DNA of 64,000 nucleotides from Hominimerdicola alba 8 (GCF_000178155.2 NZ_ADKM02000123.1:1-64000), one strand, 5' to 3'. Shown: positions 41,256 through 50,946, counted from the stretch's first letter. Notes: generated from the sequence alone by a model not told the origin. Translations and numbers: made by a program.

Positions 41256-42074
41256 ATGGCTCACGCCGCAGGGATAGTGCTCTACAACCCCGATATCAAC
41301 AGGCTGGAGGAGAATATTTCAGCCATAAGCCCGCAGGTGGGCGAACTGATACTCGTTGACAACGGCTCAAAAAACATTGATGAGATAAATGAACTGAGAG
41401 CAAAGTATCAGAATATAACTTATATACGTAATGACGATAATCTCGGCATCGCAAAGGCGCTGGCGCAGATAATCGACAAAGCCGATGAACTGGGCGCAGA
41501 ATGGGTGCTGACACTGGATCAGGACACTGTATGCAAGGCTGATATCATTGAACGGTATGACAGCTTTGCAAGCCGCGCTAAGGACAATGTGGCGATAATA
41601 ACTTCAAAATACGAAGACCGCAGTGTGAAGGTGGATTTCGGGCTGACAAAACCGTATGAGAAAGTGGATTTCTGCATAACTTCGGGCGCATTCAACAACG
41701 TGCGCTGTATAAAAGCGGTGGGCGGTTTTGATGAGAAACTGTTCATCGACATGGTGGACTACGACATCTGCTATGCACTGGTACGCGGCGGATACAAGAT
41801 AATAAGGCTGAATTACACAGGCTTCCTGCACGAAGTGGGCAGGAGCGTCACAAAGAGGTTTTTCGGCAAGGATATAATAATCTTCAATCACTCGCCTTTG
41901 AGAAAATACTACTGGGTGCGCAACAGCATCTACCTTAAGCGCAAGTACAGACTGGGTATCAAAGCCGATGTGAGGGTCATCAAGCGCATGGTGCAGACTG
42001 TGCTTTATGAGAATGACAAGTTCCATAAACTGAAAAGCATGTTCAAAGGCGTGCTGGACGGTTACAGACTTTGA
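41256..42074 (+). CDS. Glycosyltransferase family 2, rhamnosyltransferase-like
   Basis: A GT-A enzyme of 272 residues: AAGIVLYNPDINRLEENISAI, LILVDNGSKN, EWVLTLDQDTV (the DxD-type metal site) and FCITSGAFNNVRCIKAVGGFDEKLFIDMVDYD. This pattern is that of dTDP-rhamnose:glycan rhamnosyltransferases (RfbF/RfbN-like), which fits the rml operon. ATG 41256 has AGGGTGG 8 nt upstream; the frame opens at GTG 41244. Confidence 0.85.
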   Translation: MAHAAGIVLYNPDINRLEENISAISPQVGELILVDNGSKNIDEINELRAKYQNITYIRNDDNLGIAKALAQIIDKADELGAEWVLTLDQDTVCKADIIERYDSFASRAKDNVAIITSKYEDRSVKVDFGLTKPYEKVDFCITSGAFNNVRCIKAVGGFDEKLFIDMVDYDICYALVRGGYKIIRLNYTGFLHEVGRSVTKRFFGKDIIIFNHSPLRKYYWVRNSIYLKRKYRLGIKADVRVIKRMVQTVLYENDKFHKLKSMFKGVLDGYRL

Positions 42075-42110
42075 TGACCGCATAAACTTATAAACGAGGG
42101 GAGAAAACAA

Positions 42111-43073
42111 ATGGCTGCCTTAGTGACAGTTGGCGTGCTCAGCTTTAACCACGAAAAATGGCTCCGTCAGTGCCTTGACAGCATATGCACCCAGAAAACA
42201 GACTTTGAGTACAAAGTGTTCGTCCATGAAGACTGCTCGACTGACGGTTCAAAGGCTGTGGTGCAGGAGATGGAAGAGAAATACCCCGATAAGATAGAGG
42301 TGCTGTATCAGGAGAAAAACCAGTACAGTCAGGGGATAAATATAGTACAGAGGTATGTGATACCCGCCCTTAAGTCAAAGTACTTCGCTATATGTGAGGG
42401 CGATGACTACTGGTGCGATGACAGAAAATTACAGAAACAGGTGGATTTTCTTGAAGCGCACCCCGAATGCAACCTCTGTTTTCACAACGCAAAGGTCGTT
42501 GATACCGACGACAATTTTATAAAAAATTTCTACCCGCGCAAGATGTGGAACGACAAAAAACTGCTGAGTGCGCTGGAAAAGCCTGAGGGTGCAGACCTCA
42601 CTGTTGAGGACCTGATAAGGCTTGACTTCACGCCGACCGCTTCCACTGTCGGCAGGACCGAGAACCTGCGTCAGCTTTTGGATTTTTCCACCACGCTTGA
42701 CCTGCTGGTAAGGCTGGTGACCACTTATGACGGCACAGCCCACTACATGAATGAGATAATGAGCGCTTACAGGACGAACAATCCACACTCGGCATCAGGT
42801 TCGATAAGGACTTCGCCCGAAAAGCTGAAAAAGAATTTTCTCGACAAGCATGCAAGCCTGCTGAGAGAGTTCGATGAATATACAAACGGTAAATTCCACA
42901 GTGAGATAGAACACCAGATAAAGCGCAAAGAACTGATATATCACCAGCATCTCGGTGACCTTAAGGCTATGAAAGCCACAGGTGTATACAAAGAATTGAT
43001 ACCGTATGAAAAACTCAAATATGAGGTAAAGGACAAACTGCCCTTTATCATGAAACTTAAAGGGAAAAAATAA
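42111..43073 (+). CDS. Glycosyltransferase family 2
   Basis: A 320-residue GT-A enzyme: VTVGVLSFNHEKWLRQCLDSI, FVHEDCSTDGSKAVV, and ICEGDDYWCDDRKLQKQVDFL, the metal-binding motif of this subgroup. LEAHPECNLCFHNAKVVD follows, as in glycosyltransferases from capsule and exopolysaccharide loci. Donor and acceptor are unknown. GAGGGGAGAAAACAA precedes the ATG. A 250-nt gap follows, the largest inside the operon after the internal terminator. Confidence 0.88.
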   Translation: MAALVTVGVLSFNHEKWLRQCLDSICTQKTDFEYKVFVHEDCSTDGSKAVVQEMEEKYPDKIEVLYQEKNQYSQGINIVQRYVIPALKSKYFAICEGDDYWCDDRKLQKQVDFLEAHPECNLCFHNAKVVDTDDNFIKNFYPRKMWNDKKLLSALEKPEGADLTVEDLIRLDFTPTASTVGRTENLRQLLDFSTTLDLLVRLVTTYDGTAHYMNEIMSAYRTNNPHSASGSIRTSPEKLKKNFLDKHASLLREFDEYTNGKFHSEIEHQIKRKELIYHQHLGDLKAMKATGVYKELIPYEKLKYEVKDKLPFIMKLKGKK

Positions 43074-43326
43074 CAGGCGTGCTGCCTGCGCCGCCGCTTG
43101 CAGTTAAAAGGCGGCAGCAAAGCAAGATCGGCTGACAAGCTCACATATGCGCTGAAAGCACAGCCGCAAAACAAAAAAGATAAGCCGCGCTCTTGAAATG
43201 AGCCGACAAAAAGGGTAAACTTGATATGACTATCCCCGCTCGTATATCGGGGAACATACGTAATTATAATACCGCAAGGTCCAGCGCCCGCGCGGTTGAC
43301 ATATAAAGACAATTAGGAGAGTTTTA
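43074..43326 (+). other. Intergenic region inside the exopolysaccharide operon with hairpins
   Basis: GCTGCC (about 43081) pairs with GGCAGC (about 43112) around a GC-rich loop. ATGACTATCCCCGCTCGTATATCGGGG (43227-43253, written here as ATGACTATCCCC plus a CCCCG-CTCGTATAT-CGGGG hairpin) resembles the left end of family B. No gene is seen. The region could hold a processing site or a weak promoter for the polymerase gene. Confidence 0.4.
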
Positions 43327-44793
43327 ATGAGTATTGGGGAAAGCACAGCCTTATATCTATTGGTCTTTCTGCTTACATGCTTCTTTACAAATCTTGCAGA
43401 AAACAAATTCAAATATAACAAAAAACTGATCGCGTTCCTGTTTTCGGCGGTGGCGATACTGATACCGTCGCTGCTGGCAGGTGTGCGTGCTGATACCGTC
43501 GGCAAAGATGTTCTCGAATATGCAGTGCGTACCTTTGAACTGGCGGAAAAGTCTGATAATTTCGCCTACATGAAAGAATACACCACCGAACCGCTGGGCT
43601 ATTCGTTCATGGCATATATCACCTCGCGGTATTTCCACGATACAGGTTACTTCCTGTTCGTGTCACAGTTTATGGTAATACTGCCCGTGTACATAGCGGC
43701 ATATAAGTTCCGCAAGGATTACCCGATGTGGCTGCCTATCTGTACGTATATGTTCCTGTTCTACAACAGTTCATTCAACATAATGAAGCAGAGCGTTTCA
43801 TGTGCATGGGTGATGCTGTGCTACTGTTTTATAAAAGAACACAGGTGGATAAAGGCAATACTTGTCTTCCTGCTGTCTACGACATTCCACAACTCGGCTT
43901 TTATAGGACTGCTGTTCGTGCTGATGGCAATGTTCATCAACCGAAAGGAGAAGCATATGTCTGTGATGGTCATGCCATCGCCCGACATGATAGGCAAGCA
44001 GCCCGATATGGCAGGCAAACAGCAGCCGCCCGCAGCCGCAGGCAGACCGCCTGTCAGGAATGCTTCATTCGTTCCCCGTTCGAGAAGACTTCGCCCGCCG
44101 AGAGGTGTTATGTCAAGGCGAAGAAACATGCCCATGCCGCGCAACGCAAGACAGATGCAGCCGCCCCGCGCTCCGATGGTCATGAAAACAAGAAACGGCA
44201 GGGGACGTCCCCAAAGGTATGCAACGCCTGTGCTCATCCCTGAGAGAAGACGCTCGCAGATTTCAAATGTAGTCATCATACTGCTGTTCCTTGTCATCAT
44301 ACTCAACCTGAAGAGCATAAGTACGTTCATGCTTGAACATTCGCTGCTGCCCGAGAAGTACACACGTAACATCAATGCGGTTTTCGATGTTACACAGGCA
44401 GTTTACCTCAGACTTCACGGTTTCAACTTCCACGTTTTCTATGACTGGGTATTCCGTATACTGTTCGTGATAGTTCCTATCATAGCGCTCAGGAATGTCG
44501 ATAAAAGTTCCGAAGCTGACCCGAATGTCAAGACGATAGCGTTGATAGGCGCAGCTTTCTACACCTACATGCTGCTGATGTTCAAGACCGTTTACGGCGC
44601 ACGTATCTCGGTGTACTGTGACTTTTTCCAGATACTTCTGGTGCCGATGCTGTACCGCACTTTCAAACTGCGCAACTGGCAGGAAAAGTTTGGCGCGGGT
44701 GCAGTTATGGTGGGCTTTATGATGACACACTGGTATGTAATGATAATGATATACGGTTCATCGGCATCAAACCACTTCCAGTTCAGATTTTAA
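43327..44793 (+). CDS. EpsG-family O-antigen/exopolysaccharide polymerase with a basic insert
   Basis: A 488-residue multi-pass membrane protein of the EpsG/Wzy kind: N-terminal TM helices, LLAGVRADTVGKDVLEYA (the conserved GxRxxxxGxD motif), then YLTSRYFHDTGYF-type and FYNSSFNIMKQSVSCAWVML regions. Residues about 208-315 are a hydrophilic insert rich in Pro, Arg, Met and Gln (RPPVRNASFVPRSRRLRPP, RRRNMPMPRNARQ) with no membrane segment. It sits between membrane halves and is not usual for the family. Its net charge is strongly positive, so it is probably cytoplasmic. It would polymerise repeat units after flipping. GGAGAGTTTTA precedes the ATG. Confidence 0.82.
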   Translation: MSIGESTALYLLVFLLTCFFTNLAENKFKYNKKLIAFLFSAVAILIPSLLAGVRADTVGKDVLEYAVRTFELAEKSDNFAYMKEYTTEPLGYSFMAYITSRYFHDTGYFLFVSQFMVILPVYIAAYKFRKDYPMWLPICTYMFLFYNSSFNIMKQSVSCAWVMLCYCFIKEHRWIKAILVFLLSTTFHNSAFIGLLFVLMAMFINRKEKHMSVMVMPSPDMIGKQPDMAGKQQPPAAAGRPPVRNASFVPRSRRLRPPRGVMSRRRNMPMPRNARQMQPPRAPMVMKTRNGRGRPQRYATPVLIPERRRSQISNVVIILLFLVIILNLKSISTFMLEHSLLPEKYTRNINAVFDVTQAVYLRLHGFNFHVFYDWVFRILFVIVPIIALRNVDKSSEADPNVKTIALIGAAFYTYMLLMFKTVYGARISVYCDFFQILLVPMLYRTFKLRNWQEKFGAGAVMVGFMMTHWYVMIMIYGSSASNHFQFRF

Positions 44794-44898
44794 CAGTTGG
44801 CTGTAACAGGTGATCGGGGCAGGACAGATACGCTCCTGCCCCCGAAAACTGTGCTTTCAGCCCTTGCCGCAAAAGGCATAAAAAGGAGAAATGCTTTC

Positions 44899-46362
44899 TT
44901 GAAACCAAGTTCACAGACCGAAAATTCGGTAGTTATAAAGTCACTGGCGTTCAAGTTCCTTGAACGTGCAGGATATCAGGGCATAGCTTTCGTGGTGCAG
45001 CTGGTGCTGGCGCGTATCATCCCGACTAAAGAATATGGTATGCTGGGACTGCTGACCATATTCATCAGCATATCGCAGGTGTTCGTGCAAAGCGGTCTTA
45101 ATACAGCCCTTATCCAGCGCAAAGATGTGACCGAGAACGATTATTCATCAATTTTTTATGTGAGCCTTCTCATATCAGTGGTACTTTATATAGTTCTGTT
45201 TTTAACAGCACCATTCATAGCAGCATTTTATGAGATGCCCAGACTTGAACCTTTGCTGAGGGTGCTGGCGCTGGTGCTGATACCCGGTGCTTTCAACTCG
45301 ATACAGAATGCCAAAGTCGCAAGGGAGATGCGCTTCAAGGAACTGATGTTCTGCACCATCGGCGCAGTTCTCATCTCAGGTACAGTGGGCATAGTTATGG
45401 CACTGAAAGGCATGGGCGCATGGGCGCTGGTAGGTCAGCAGCTTACCAGCCGTGTGGCGATATGTATACTGCTGCTGCTGATAGTCAAGTGGCGTCCGAA
45501 GCGGGTGTTTGAATGGAACAGGGTGAAAATGCTGTTCGGATTCGGCTGGAAGTTGATGATATCTGCACTGATAGATGTTATCTTCCGTGAGATGCAGGGT
45601 CTTGTGATAGGCAAGAAATATAAGCCTGAAAAACTCGCTTACTACAATCAAGGCAAACGTTTCCCCGATATCATAATAAGCAATGTGAACGGCTCGATAC
45701 AGAGTGTCATGCTTCCTGCGCTCTCAAAGCACAACGGCGACAACGAAAAGGTCAAGAGCATGATGCGGCGTTCGATAGTAACCAGTTCCTTCCTGATATT
45801 CCCATTATGTATGGGACTGGCAGTTATAGCACCGCCGATGGTGCACCTCGTACTGACCGATAAGTGGATGCCCTGTGTGCCTTTTTTGCAGGCTTACTGC
45901 TTCGTGTACGCATTCTGGCCTATACATACAGCCAATTTGCAGGCGCTCAATGCGCAGGGCAGAAGTGACATGTTCTTAAAACTGGAAGTCATCAAAAAGG
46001 CTTACGGATTGGGATCACTGGTCATCACAGTATTTTTCTTCAAAACACCGCTGGCGATAGTGCTGGGTCAGTGTGTTACCACACTGCTGTCATGCTTCGT
46101 GAACGCATCGCCAAACAAAAAACTGCTGGGCTACGGCTATAAAGAGCAGATGGCGGATATACTGCCGTCGCTGGGCATAGCAGTGATAATGGGCGCAGCA
46201 GTGTATTCGATAAACTTCCTTAAACTGAGCGATGTGCTGACACTGCTGATACAGCTCCCGCTGGGAGTGGCGGTATATGCGGGTCTGGCAAAATATTTCA
46301 AGCTGGAATGCTTTGAATATATCCTTAACATGGGAAAAAAGGTTCTGAAAAGAGGCAGATGA
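44899..46362 (+). CDS. Wzx/WzxC-type polysaccharide flippase
   Basis: A membrane protein of the oligosaccharide flippase family, with about 12-14 hydrophobic segments. It begins KSLAFKFLERAGYQGIAFVVQ, then LARIIPTKEYGMLGLLTIFI, SGLNTALIQRKDVTENDYSSIFY and APFIAAFYEMP, the WzxC pattern. It should move lipid-linked repeat units across the membrane. The frame opens at TTG 44797, but TTG 44899 with AAAGGAG 11 nt upstream gives the start expected for the family (487 aa), so I chose it. The stop overlaps the next ATG (ATGA). Confidence 0.88.
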   Translation: MKPSSQTENSVVIKSLAFKFLERAGYQGIAFVVQLVLARIIPTKEYGMLGLLTIFISISQVFVQSGLNTALIQRKDVTENDYSSIFYVSLLISVVLYIVLFLTAPFIAAFYEMPRLEPLLRVLALVLIPGAFNSIQNAKVAREMRFKELMFCTIGAVLISGTVGIVMALKGMGAWALVGQQLTSRVAICILLLLIVKWRPKRVFEWNRVKMLFGFGWKLMISALIDVIFREMQGLVIGKKYKPEKLAYYNQGKRFPDIIISNVNGSIQSVMLPALSKHNGDNEKVKSMMRRSIVTSSFLIFPLCMGLAVIAPPMVHLVLTDKWMPCVPFLQAYCFVYAFWPIHTANLQALNAQGRSDMFLKLEVIKKAYGLGSLVITVFFFKTPLAIVLGQCVTTLLSCFVNASPNKKLLGYGYKEQMADILPSLGIAVIMGAAVYSINFLKLSDVLTLLIQLPLGVAVYAGLAKYFKLECFEYILNMGKKVLKRGR

Positions 46363-47558
46363 GATTGAAAAAAATTCTGATGCTGGGCGGTTCGGCACAG
46401 CAGATAGTTGCAATAGAAACGGCAAAGCGTCTGGGCTATTACACGGTGGTGTGCGATTACCTCACCGATAATCCCGGACAGTATGTCTGCGACAAGTTCT
46501 ACCTTGTGAGCACCACTGACAAAGAGGCAGTGCTTGAAGTCGCAAAAGCTGAAAATATCGATGGGGTCATAGCCTACGCCTCCGATCCCGCCGCACCTAC
46601 GGCGGCTTATGTTGCCCAAAAGCTGGGTCTGCCCACAAATCCCTACAGTGCGGTGGATATACTGTGCAACAAGGATAAATTCAGGGCTTTTCTGGCAGAA
46701 AACGGCTTTGACTGTCCGGATGCAAAAAGCTATACCTGTGAGGCTGATGCCCTCGCTGACAAGGAGAACTTCGACTACCCCATAATTATGAAGCCTGTTG
46801 ACTCTTCGGGCAGTAAGGGTGTTACGATACTCAAAGACAGCGCAGGCTACGAAGACGCGGTAAAATTCGCATTCTCTTTCTCACGCGCAAAGAAGATAAT
46901 AGCCGAAAAGTTCATAGTCAACAAATACAGCACCAACATCGGCGGCGATATCTTTATAAATGACGGCAAAGTCATCATCTGGGGTCTTATGAACTGTTTT
47001 CGCGGACATTCTCCAAATCCCCTTGTACCCGGCGGAGAAGTCTTCCCCGCAAAACTCACCGATGAAGAGATGCAGAAAGCTAAGGACACACTGCAAAACA
47101 TGGTCACAAAGCTGGGGCTTGTAAGCGGCTGTGTCAATGTGGAACTGATGCTGGATAACGATGGCAGAGTCTACCTGATAGATATCGGTCCCCGCGCGGG
47201 CGGCAACATGATACCAATACAGCTGAGCGCCATCTTCGGCGTTGATATAGTTGAGATGTCAGTGCTGGCGGCTATGGGCGAAAAGCTGGATGTCAAGCCC
47301 GAAATAGTCATACCGTACTGCGCCCACTATGTACTGCATTCCGACAGGGACGGCATCTACAGGGGCATTGAGTTCGCTGAGGAGATAGAGGGAAATATTT
47401 TCCGCAAAGCACTGTATAAAAATGACGGCGACACCGTAGAACGCTTCGACAACGCCGCTAAAGCGCTGGGCATAATCTTCCTCAGGTTTGACAGCGAAAA
47501 AGAGATGTATGACAAGATGGACCGTATGAACGAGTATATTAAGGTGGTTCTGGATTAA
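46359..47558 (+). CDS. ATP-grasp ligase 1 of the exopolysaccharide locus
   Basis: A 399-residue protein with a pre-ATP-grasp Rossmann-like domain (KKILMLGGSAQQIVAIETAK), CNKDKFRAFLAENG, the ATP-grasp core YPIIMKPVDSSGSKGVTI with the ATP-binding Lys and glycine-rich loop, and VNVELMLDNDGRVYLIDIGPRAGGNMIP with the metal-binding Glu/Asp. It is of the carbamoyl-phosphate-synthetase-like family, joining a carboxylate to an amine using ATP. The overlap with the flippase gene and zero gap to the next gene indicate coupled translation. Likely role: amide-linking an acid or amino acid to a sugar; the substrate is unknown. Confidence 0.85.
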   Translation: MRLKKILMLGGSAQQIVAIETAKRLGYYTVVCDYLTDNPGQYVCDKFYLVSTTDKEAVLEVAKAENIDGVIAYASDPAAPTAAYVAQKLGLPTNPYSAVDILCNKDKFRAFLAENGFDCPDAKSYTCEADALADKENFDYPIIMKPVDSSGSKGVTILKDSAGYEDAVKFAFSFSRAKKIIAEKFIVNKYSTNIGGDIFINDGKVIIWGLMNCFRGHSPNPLVPGGEVFPAKLTDEEMQKAKDTLQNMVTKLGLVSGCVNVELMLDNDGRVYLIDIGPRAGGNMIPIQLSAIFGVDIVEMSVLAAMGEKLDVKPEIVIPYCAHYVLHSDRDGIYRGIEFAEEIEGNIFRKALYKNDGDTVERFDNAAKALGIIFLRFDSEKEMYDKMDRMNEYIKVVLD

Positions 47559-48518
47559 ATGAAAGAGATAGGCGGATATATCGAATTTGAAAGCTATTAC
47601 GGCACGCTGTACCACGAGGGCGCGGTAAAACTCAACTGCGGCAGGAATTGTCTTGCATACCTTATTGAAGCCTGCGGCATAAAGCAGATAAGGCTCCCGT
47701 ATTTTCTTTGCAGTTCGGTGAAAAATCTGTGTGCAAAATACGGCGTAAAGGTCGGTTTTTACCGCATCGATGAGGCTTTCAGACCTGTCATTGAAGATGC
47801 GCCCGGGGCTGATGAATGGCTGTATATCGTAAACTACTACGGTCAGCTGACAAATGACGAGATAGCGGCATACAAGCGCAAATTCGGTCGGGTCATCACC
47901 GATAATTCGCAGAGTTACTTTCAGCGCCCCGCATCGGCAGATGTGCCGACACTTTACACCTGCCGCAAATACTTCGGCGTGCCTGACGGTTCGTTCCTTT
48001 ACACCGACAAAAGGCTTGAACGTGAACTGACTGCCGATGAAACTTTCGAGCGTATCCACTACATTCTCGGCAGATTTGAAAGAAGTGCAGGCGAGTTTTA
48101 TAAGGAGTCTGCCGACAACAACAAGTTCTTTGCCGATGAACCGATAAAGCAGATGTCAAAGCTGACAGAAGACCTGCTGAGGTCTTTTGAATATGAGCGT
48201 ATCATCGCCCGCAGAACGGAGAATTTCAGATACCTGCATGACAGGCTGGGCGGCATAAACAAATTGGCGCTGACGGTGCCTGAGGGGGCTTTCATGTACC
48301 CGCTGTACCTTGAAAACGGCGCTGAGGTCAAAAAGGCGCTGTGTGCGGCTAAGATATTCGTGCCCACCCTCTGGGGCGATGTATTTGAAAGCTGTGACGA
48401 AAACAGCCTTGAATACGATTATGCGAAAAATATCGTCCCACTGCCCATCGACCAGAGATATGACAGTGAAGACATGGATATCATCATCGCGAAACTGGAA
48501 AAGGAAGGAGTCCTGTGA
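47559..48518 (+). CDS. PLP-dependent aminotransferase-like protein (DegT superfamily, diverged)
   Basis: A 319-residue protein that starts with NCGRNCLAYLIEACGIKQIRLP, a pattern of PLP transferases. ITDNSQSYFQRP would provide the PLP-pyridine Asp, and TCRKYFGVPDGSFLYT the Schiff-base Lys. It is shorter and more diverged than the second aminotransferase of this block, so substrate or function probably differs. It lies exactly between two ATP-grasp genes: its ATG follows the first one's stop directly and its TGA overlaps the next start. It may supply the amine or act as an acyl- or amino-acid-modifying enzyme. Confidence 0.7.
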   Translation: MKEIGGYIEFESYYGTLYHEGAVKLNCGRNCLAYLIEACGIKQIRLPYFLCSSVKNLCAKYGVKVGFYRIDEAFRPVIEDAPGADEWLYIVNYYGQLTNDEIAAYKRKFGRVITDNSQSYFQRPASADVPTLYTCRKYFGVPDGSFLYTDKRLERELTADETFERIHYILGRFERSAGEFYKESADNNKFFADEPIKQMSKLTEDLLRSFEYERIIARRTENFRYLHDRLGGINKLALTVPEGAFMYPLYLENGAEVKKALCAAKIFVPTLWGDVFESCDENSLEYDYAKNIVPLPIDQRYDSEDMDIIIAKLEKEGVL

Positions 48519-49795
48519 TGGAACTTAAAGGTAAAAGACTGCTGATACTCGGCGCGACTAATGTCGAGATAGAGATAATAAACGAAGCTAAAAAGCTGGG
48601 CGTGTACACCATAGTCACAGATAACCACACCGACTGGTCACTGGCACCTGCAAAGTATGTGGCTGATGAAGCCTACGACATAAGCTGGTCTGACATTGAT
48701 GCGCTGGAAAAGATATGCAGGGACAGAAATGTGGACGGCTGTCTGGCAGGCTACAGCGAACGGCGTGTCGAGTGCCTGACGGCGCTCTGCAAAAGAATGG
48801 GCTTTTACTGCTACACCGAAGATGCCGATCTGGAAGTGATATTCAGTAAGGATAAATTCCGCGAGGCATGTGTGAATGCAGGCATACCTGCAACTGCCGC
48901 ATACAGCATCAACGATGAAAATATTGTTTTCCCCGTGATAGTCAAGCCTGTTGACAATGCGGGAAGCAGAGGTGTATCCGTCTGCAAAGACCGCGATGAA
49001 CTGAACAGGGCATACGAAGCCGCCTGCAATAGTTCCGTAAGCGGCAGGGCGATCATCGAGGAATTTCTCGATGGTGATGATCCGAGATACGAACCTGTCT
49101 TTTTCTATACCATACACAACGGCACAGCAACACTTTCAAATTCGCTTGACAGGATCATGGTAGATTTCGGCTTCGGCGGCGGTATGATAAAACAGGCTGT
49201 CGGAAATGTCTACCCCTCCAAATATCTTGACGGCTTTATGGAAAAGCAGGACAGACAGTTCAGGGAACTGTTCAGTTCACTGGGCATGAAAAACGGCTAC
49301 GCGCTGATGCAGGGCAAGATGAAAAACGGCAGTTTTGTCTGTGTTGATCTCGGTTTCAGGCTTGAAGGTTCGCTTTCCTTCCATTACTCAGACTTTATCA
49401 ACGGCATGAACGTTGTGCAGATGATGATACGCCACGCGCTGACAGGGACGATGGGTGACGACCGTCTTATCGATGAAAAAGACGACCCCCGCTTTGCAAA
49501 ACACGGTGTAACGGTCACCCTGCTTGCCACAAAAGGCACTATCGCAAGCATCAGCGGACTGGACGAGATAAGCCGCGAAGAATGCGTTATCTATGTTTCG
49601 CAAAAAATGCGCGAGGGTACTGTTTGTACACGGCTTGCGGATTATTCGCAGGTGTTCGGGCGTATTTATCTTTGCTCGGATAACAAGCAGGAACTTATCC
49701 GCACGATAGACAAGATTTACAGCACAGTAAAAGTCCTTGATAAAGACGGTAACAATATGCTGATAGGGAGATACGATGCAAATGAACTCAAATGA
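48518..49795 (+). CDS. ATP-grasp ligase 2 of the exopolysaccharide locus
   Basis: A 425-residue ATP-grasp protein: KRLLILGATNVEIEIINEAKK in the pre-domain, FSKDKFREACVNAGI, FPVIVKPVDNAGSRGVSV (ATP-binding), IIEEFLDGDDPRYEP and VCVDLGFRLEGSLSFHY, where the RAGG stretch of relatives has become RLEGS. The C-terminal ~100 residues form the lid or post-domain. It resembles the 46359 protein only in the core, so it is not a recent duplicate. AAGGAAGGAG before ATG 48518 is a strong ribosome site. It overlaps the next gene by 20 nt. Substrate unknown. Confidence 0.85.
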   Translation: MELKGKRLLILGATNVEIEIINEAKKLGVYTIVTDNHTDWSLAPAKYVADEAYDISWSDIDALEKICRDRNVDGCLAGYSERRVECLTALCKRMGFYCYTEDADLEVIFSKDKFREACVNAGIPATAAYSINDENIVFPVIVKPVDNAGSRGVSVCKDRDELNRAYEAACNSSVSGRAIIEEFLDGDDPRYEPVFFYTIHNGTATLSNSLDRIMVDFGFGGGMIKQAVGNVYPSKYLDGFMEKQDRQFRELFSSLGMKNGYALMQGKMKNGSFVCVDLGFRLEGSLSFHYSDFINGMNVVQMMIRHALTGTMGDDRLIDEKDDPRFAKHGVTVTLLATKGTIASISGLDEISREECVIYVSQKMREGTVCTRLADYSQVFGRIYLCSDNKQELIRTIDKIYSTVKVLDKDGNNMLIGRYDANELK

Positions 49796-50936
49796 CAAGA
49801 ATTATACGGGCATGATAGATAAATTCGTGACAGGCAAGATACTGGTGACACGTTCATCGATGCCCGCTTATGAGGAATACTGCGAAGAGATAAAGGACAT
49901 CTGGGACACCCGCTGGCTGACCAACATGGGTCCCAAGCACAAGAAATTTCAGGAGGAACTGAAAAGTTATCTGGGTGTTGAGATGATAGACCTGCTGACA
50001 AACGGTCACATGGCGCTGGAACTTACCATGCAGGCGCTTGGGCTGACAGGTGAAGTGATAACCACGCCTTTCACATTCGCTTCCACCACACACGCCATCG
50101 TCAGGAACGGGCTGACACCTGTTTTCTGCGATATCAACCCCGATGACTTCACCATAGATGTGACCAAGCTGGAGTCGCTGATAACCGACAAGACTTCCGC
50201 CATAGTGCCTGTGCATGTTTACGGCAACGTGTGCAATATCGAAGAGATACAGCGCATAGCCGACAAGTACGGTCTTAAGGTCATATACGATGCGGCGCAC
50301 ACTTTCGGTGAAAGCTACAAGGGTCAGGGAATAGGCTCTTTCGGTGATGTTTCCTGTTTCAGCTTCCATGCCACAAAGGTGTTCAACACCATCGAGGGCG
50401 GCGCGGTGTGCTTTAAGGATAAGGCTTTCGGTGACAAGATATACGACCTGAAAAACTTCGGCATACACGGTCCCGAAATAGTTGAGTCGGTGGGCGCGAA
50501 TGCAAAGATGAACGAATTCTGCGCGGCTATGGGGCTTTGCAACCTGCGCCACGTAGATGAAGAGATAGCAAAGCGCAGGGCAGTGGTAGAGCGATATCAC
50601 GAAAGACTTGATAACATCGATGGCATAAGACTCAACAAAGTGGGCAAGGATGTCAAGCCAAATTACGCCTATCTGCCCGCTGTATTTGACGCTGAAAAGT
50701 TCGGCTGTGACCGCGATGAAGTCTTTGACGAACTGGCAGGTCACAACATTTTCGCGAGAAAGTATTTCTACCCGCTTACCAACACATTTGAGTGCTTCGC
50801 GGGCAAGTACGACCCCGCTGAAACTCCTGTGGCGCTGGATATCAGCAAGAGAGTGCTGACACTGCCCCTCTATGCAGACCTCACCGCAGAACAGGTGGAT
50901 ATCATCTGCGATATCATCATATCCTGCAAGAAATAA
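49776..50936 (+). CDS. DegT/DnrJ/EryC1/StrS sugar aminotransferase
   Basis: A 386-residue PLP enzyme with TNGHMALELTMQALGL, EVITTPFTFASTTHAIVRNGL, VPVHVYGNVCNIEEI, VIYDAAHTFGESY (PLP-ring Asp) and SFHATKVFNTIEGG (Schiff-base Lys). This is the pattern of VioA/FdtB-like sugar aminotransferases acting on dTDP-4-keto- or 3-keto-6-deoxysugars. With RmlA and RmlB providing the keto sugar, a dTDP-amino-6-deoxysugar is the likely product, whose amine could be acylated by the adjacent ATP-grasp enzymes. It is the last gene of the operon, followed by a terminator at 50947. Confidence 0.9.
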   Translation: MQMNSNDKNYTGMIDKFVTGKILVTRSSMPAYEEYCEEIKDIWDTRWLTNMGPKHKKFQEELKSYLGVEMIDLLTNGHMALELTMQALGLTGEVITTPFTFASTTHAIVRNGLTPVFCDINPDDFTIDVTKLESLITDKTSAIVPVHVYGNVCNIEEIQRIADKYGLKVIYDAAHTFGESYKGQGIGSFGDVSCFSFHATKVFNTIEGGAVCFKDKAFGDKIYDLKNFGIHGPEIVESVGANAKMNEFCAAMGLCNLRHVDEEIAKRRAVVERYHERLDNIDGIRLNKVGKDVKPNYAYLPAVFDAEKFGCDRDEVFDELAGHNIFARKYFYPLTNTFECFAGKYDPAETPVALDISKRVLTLPLYADLTAEQVDIICDIIISCKK

Positions 50937-50946
50937 GTATATCCAC

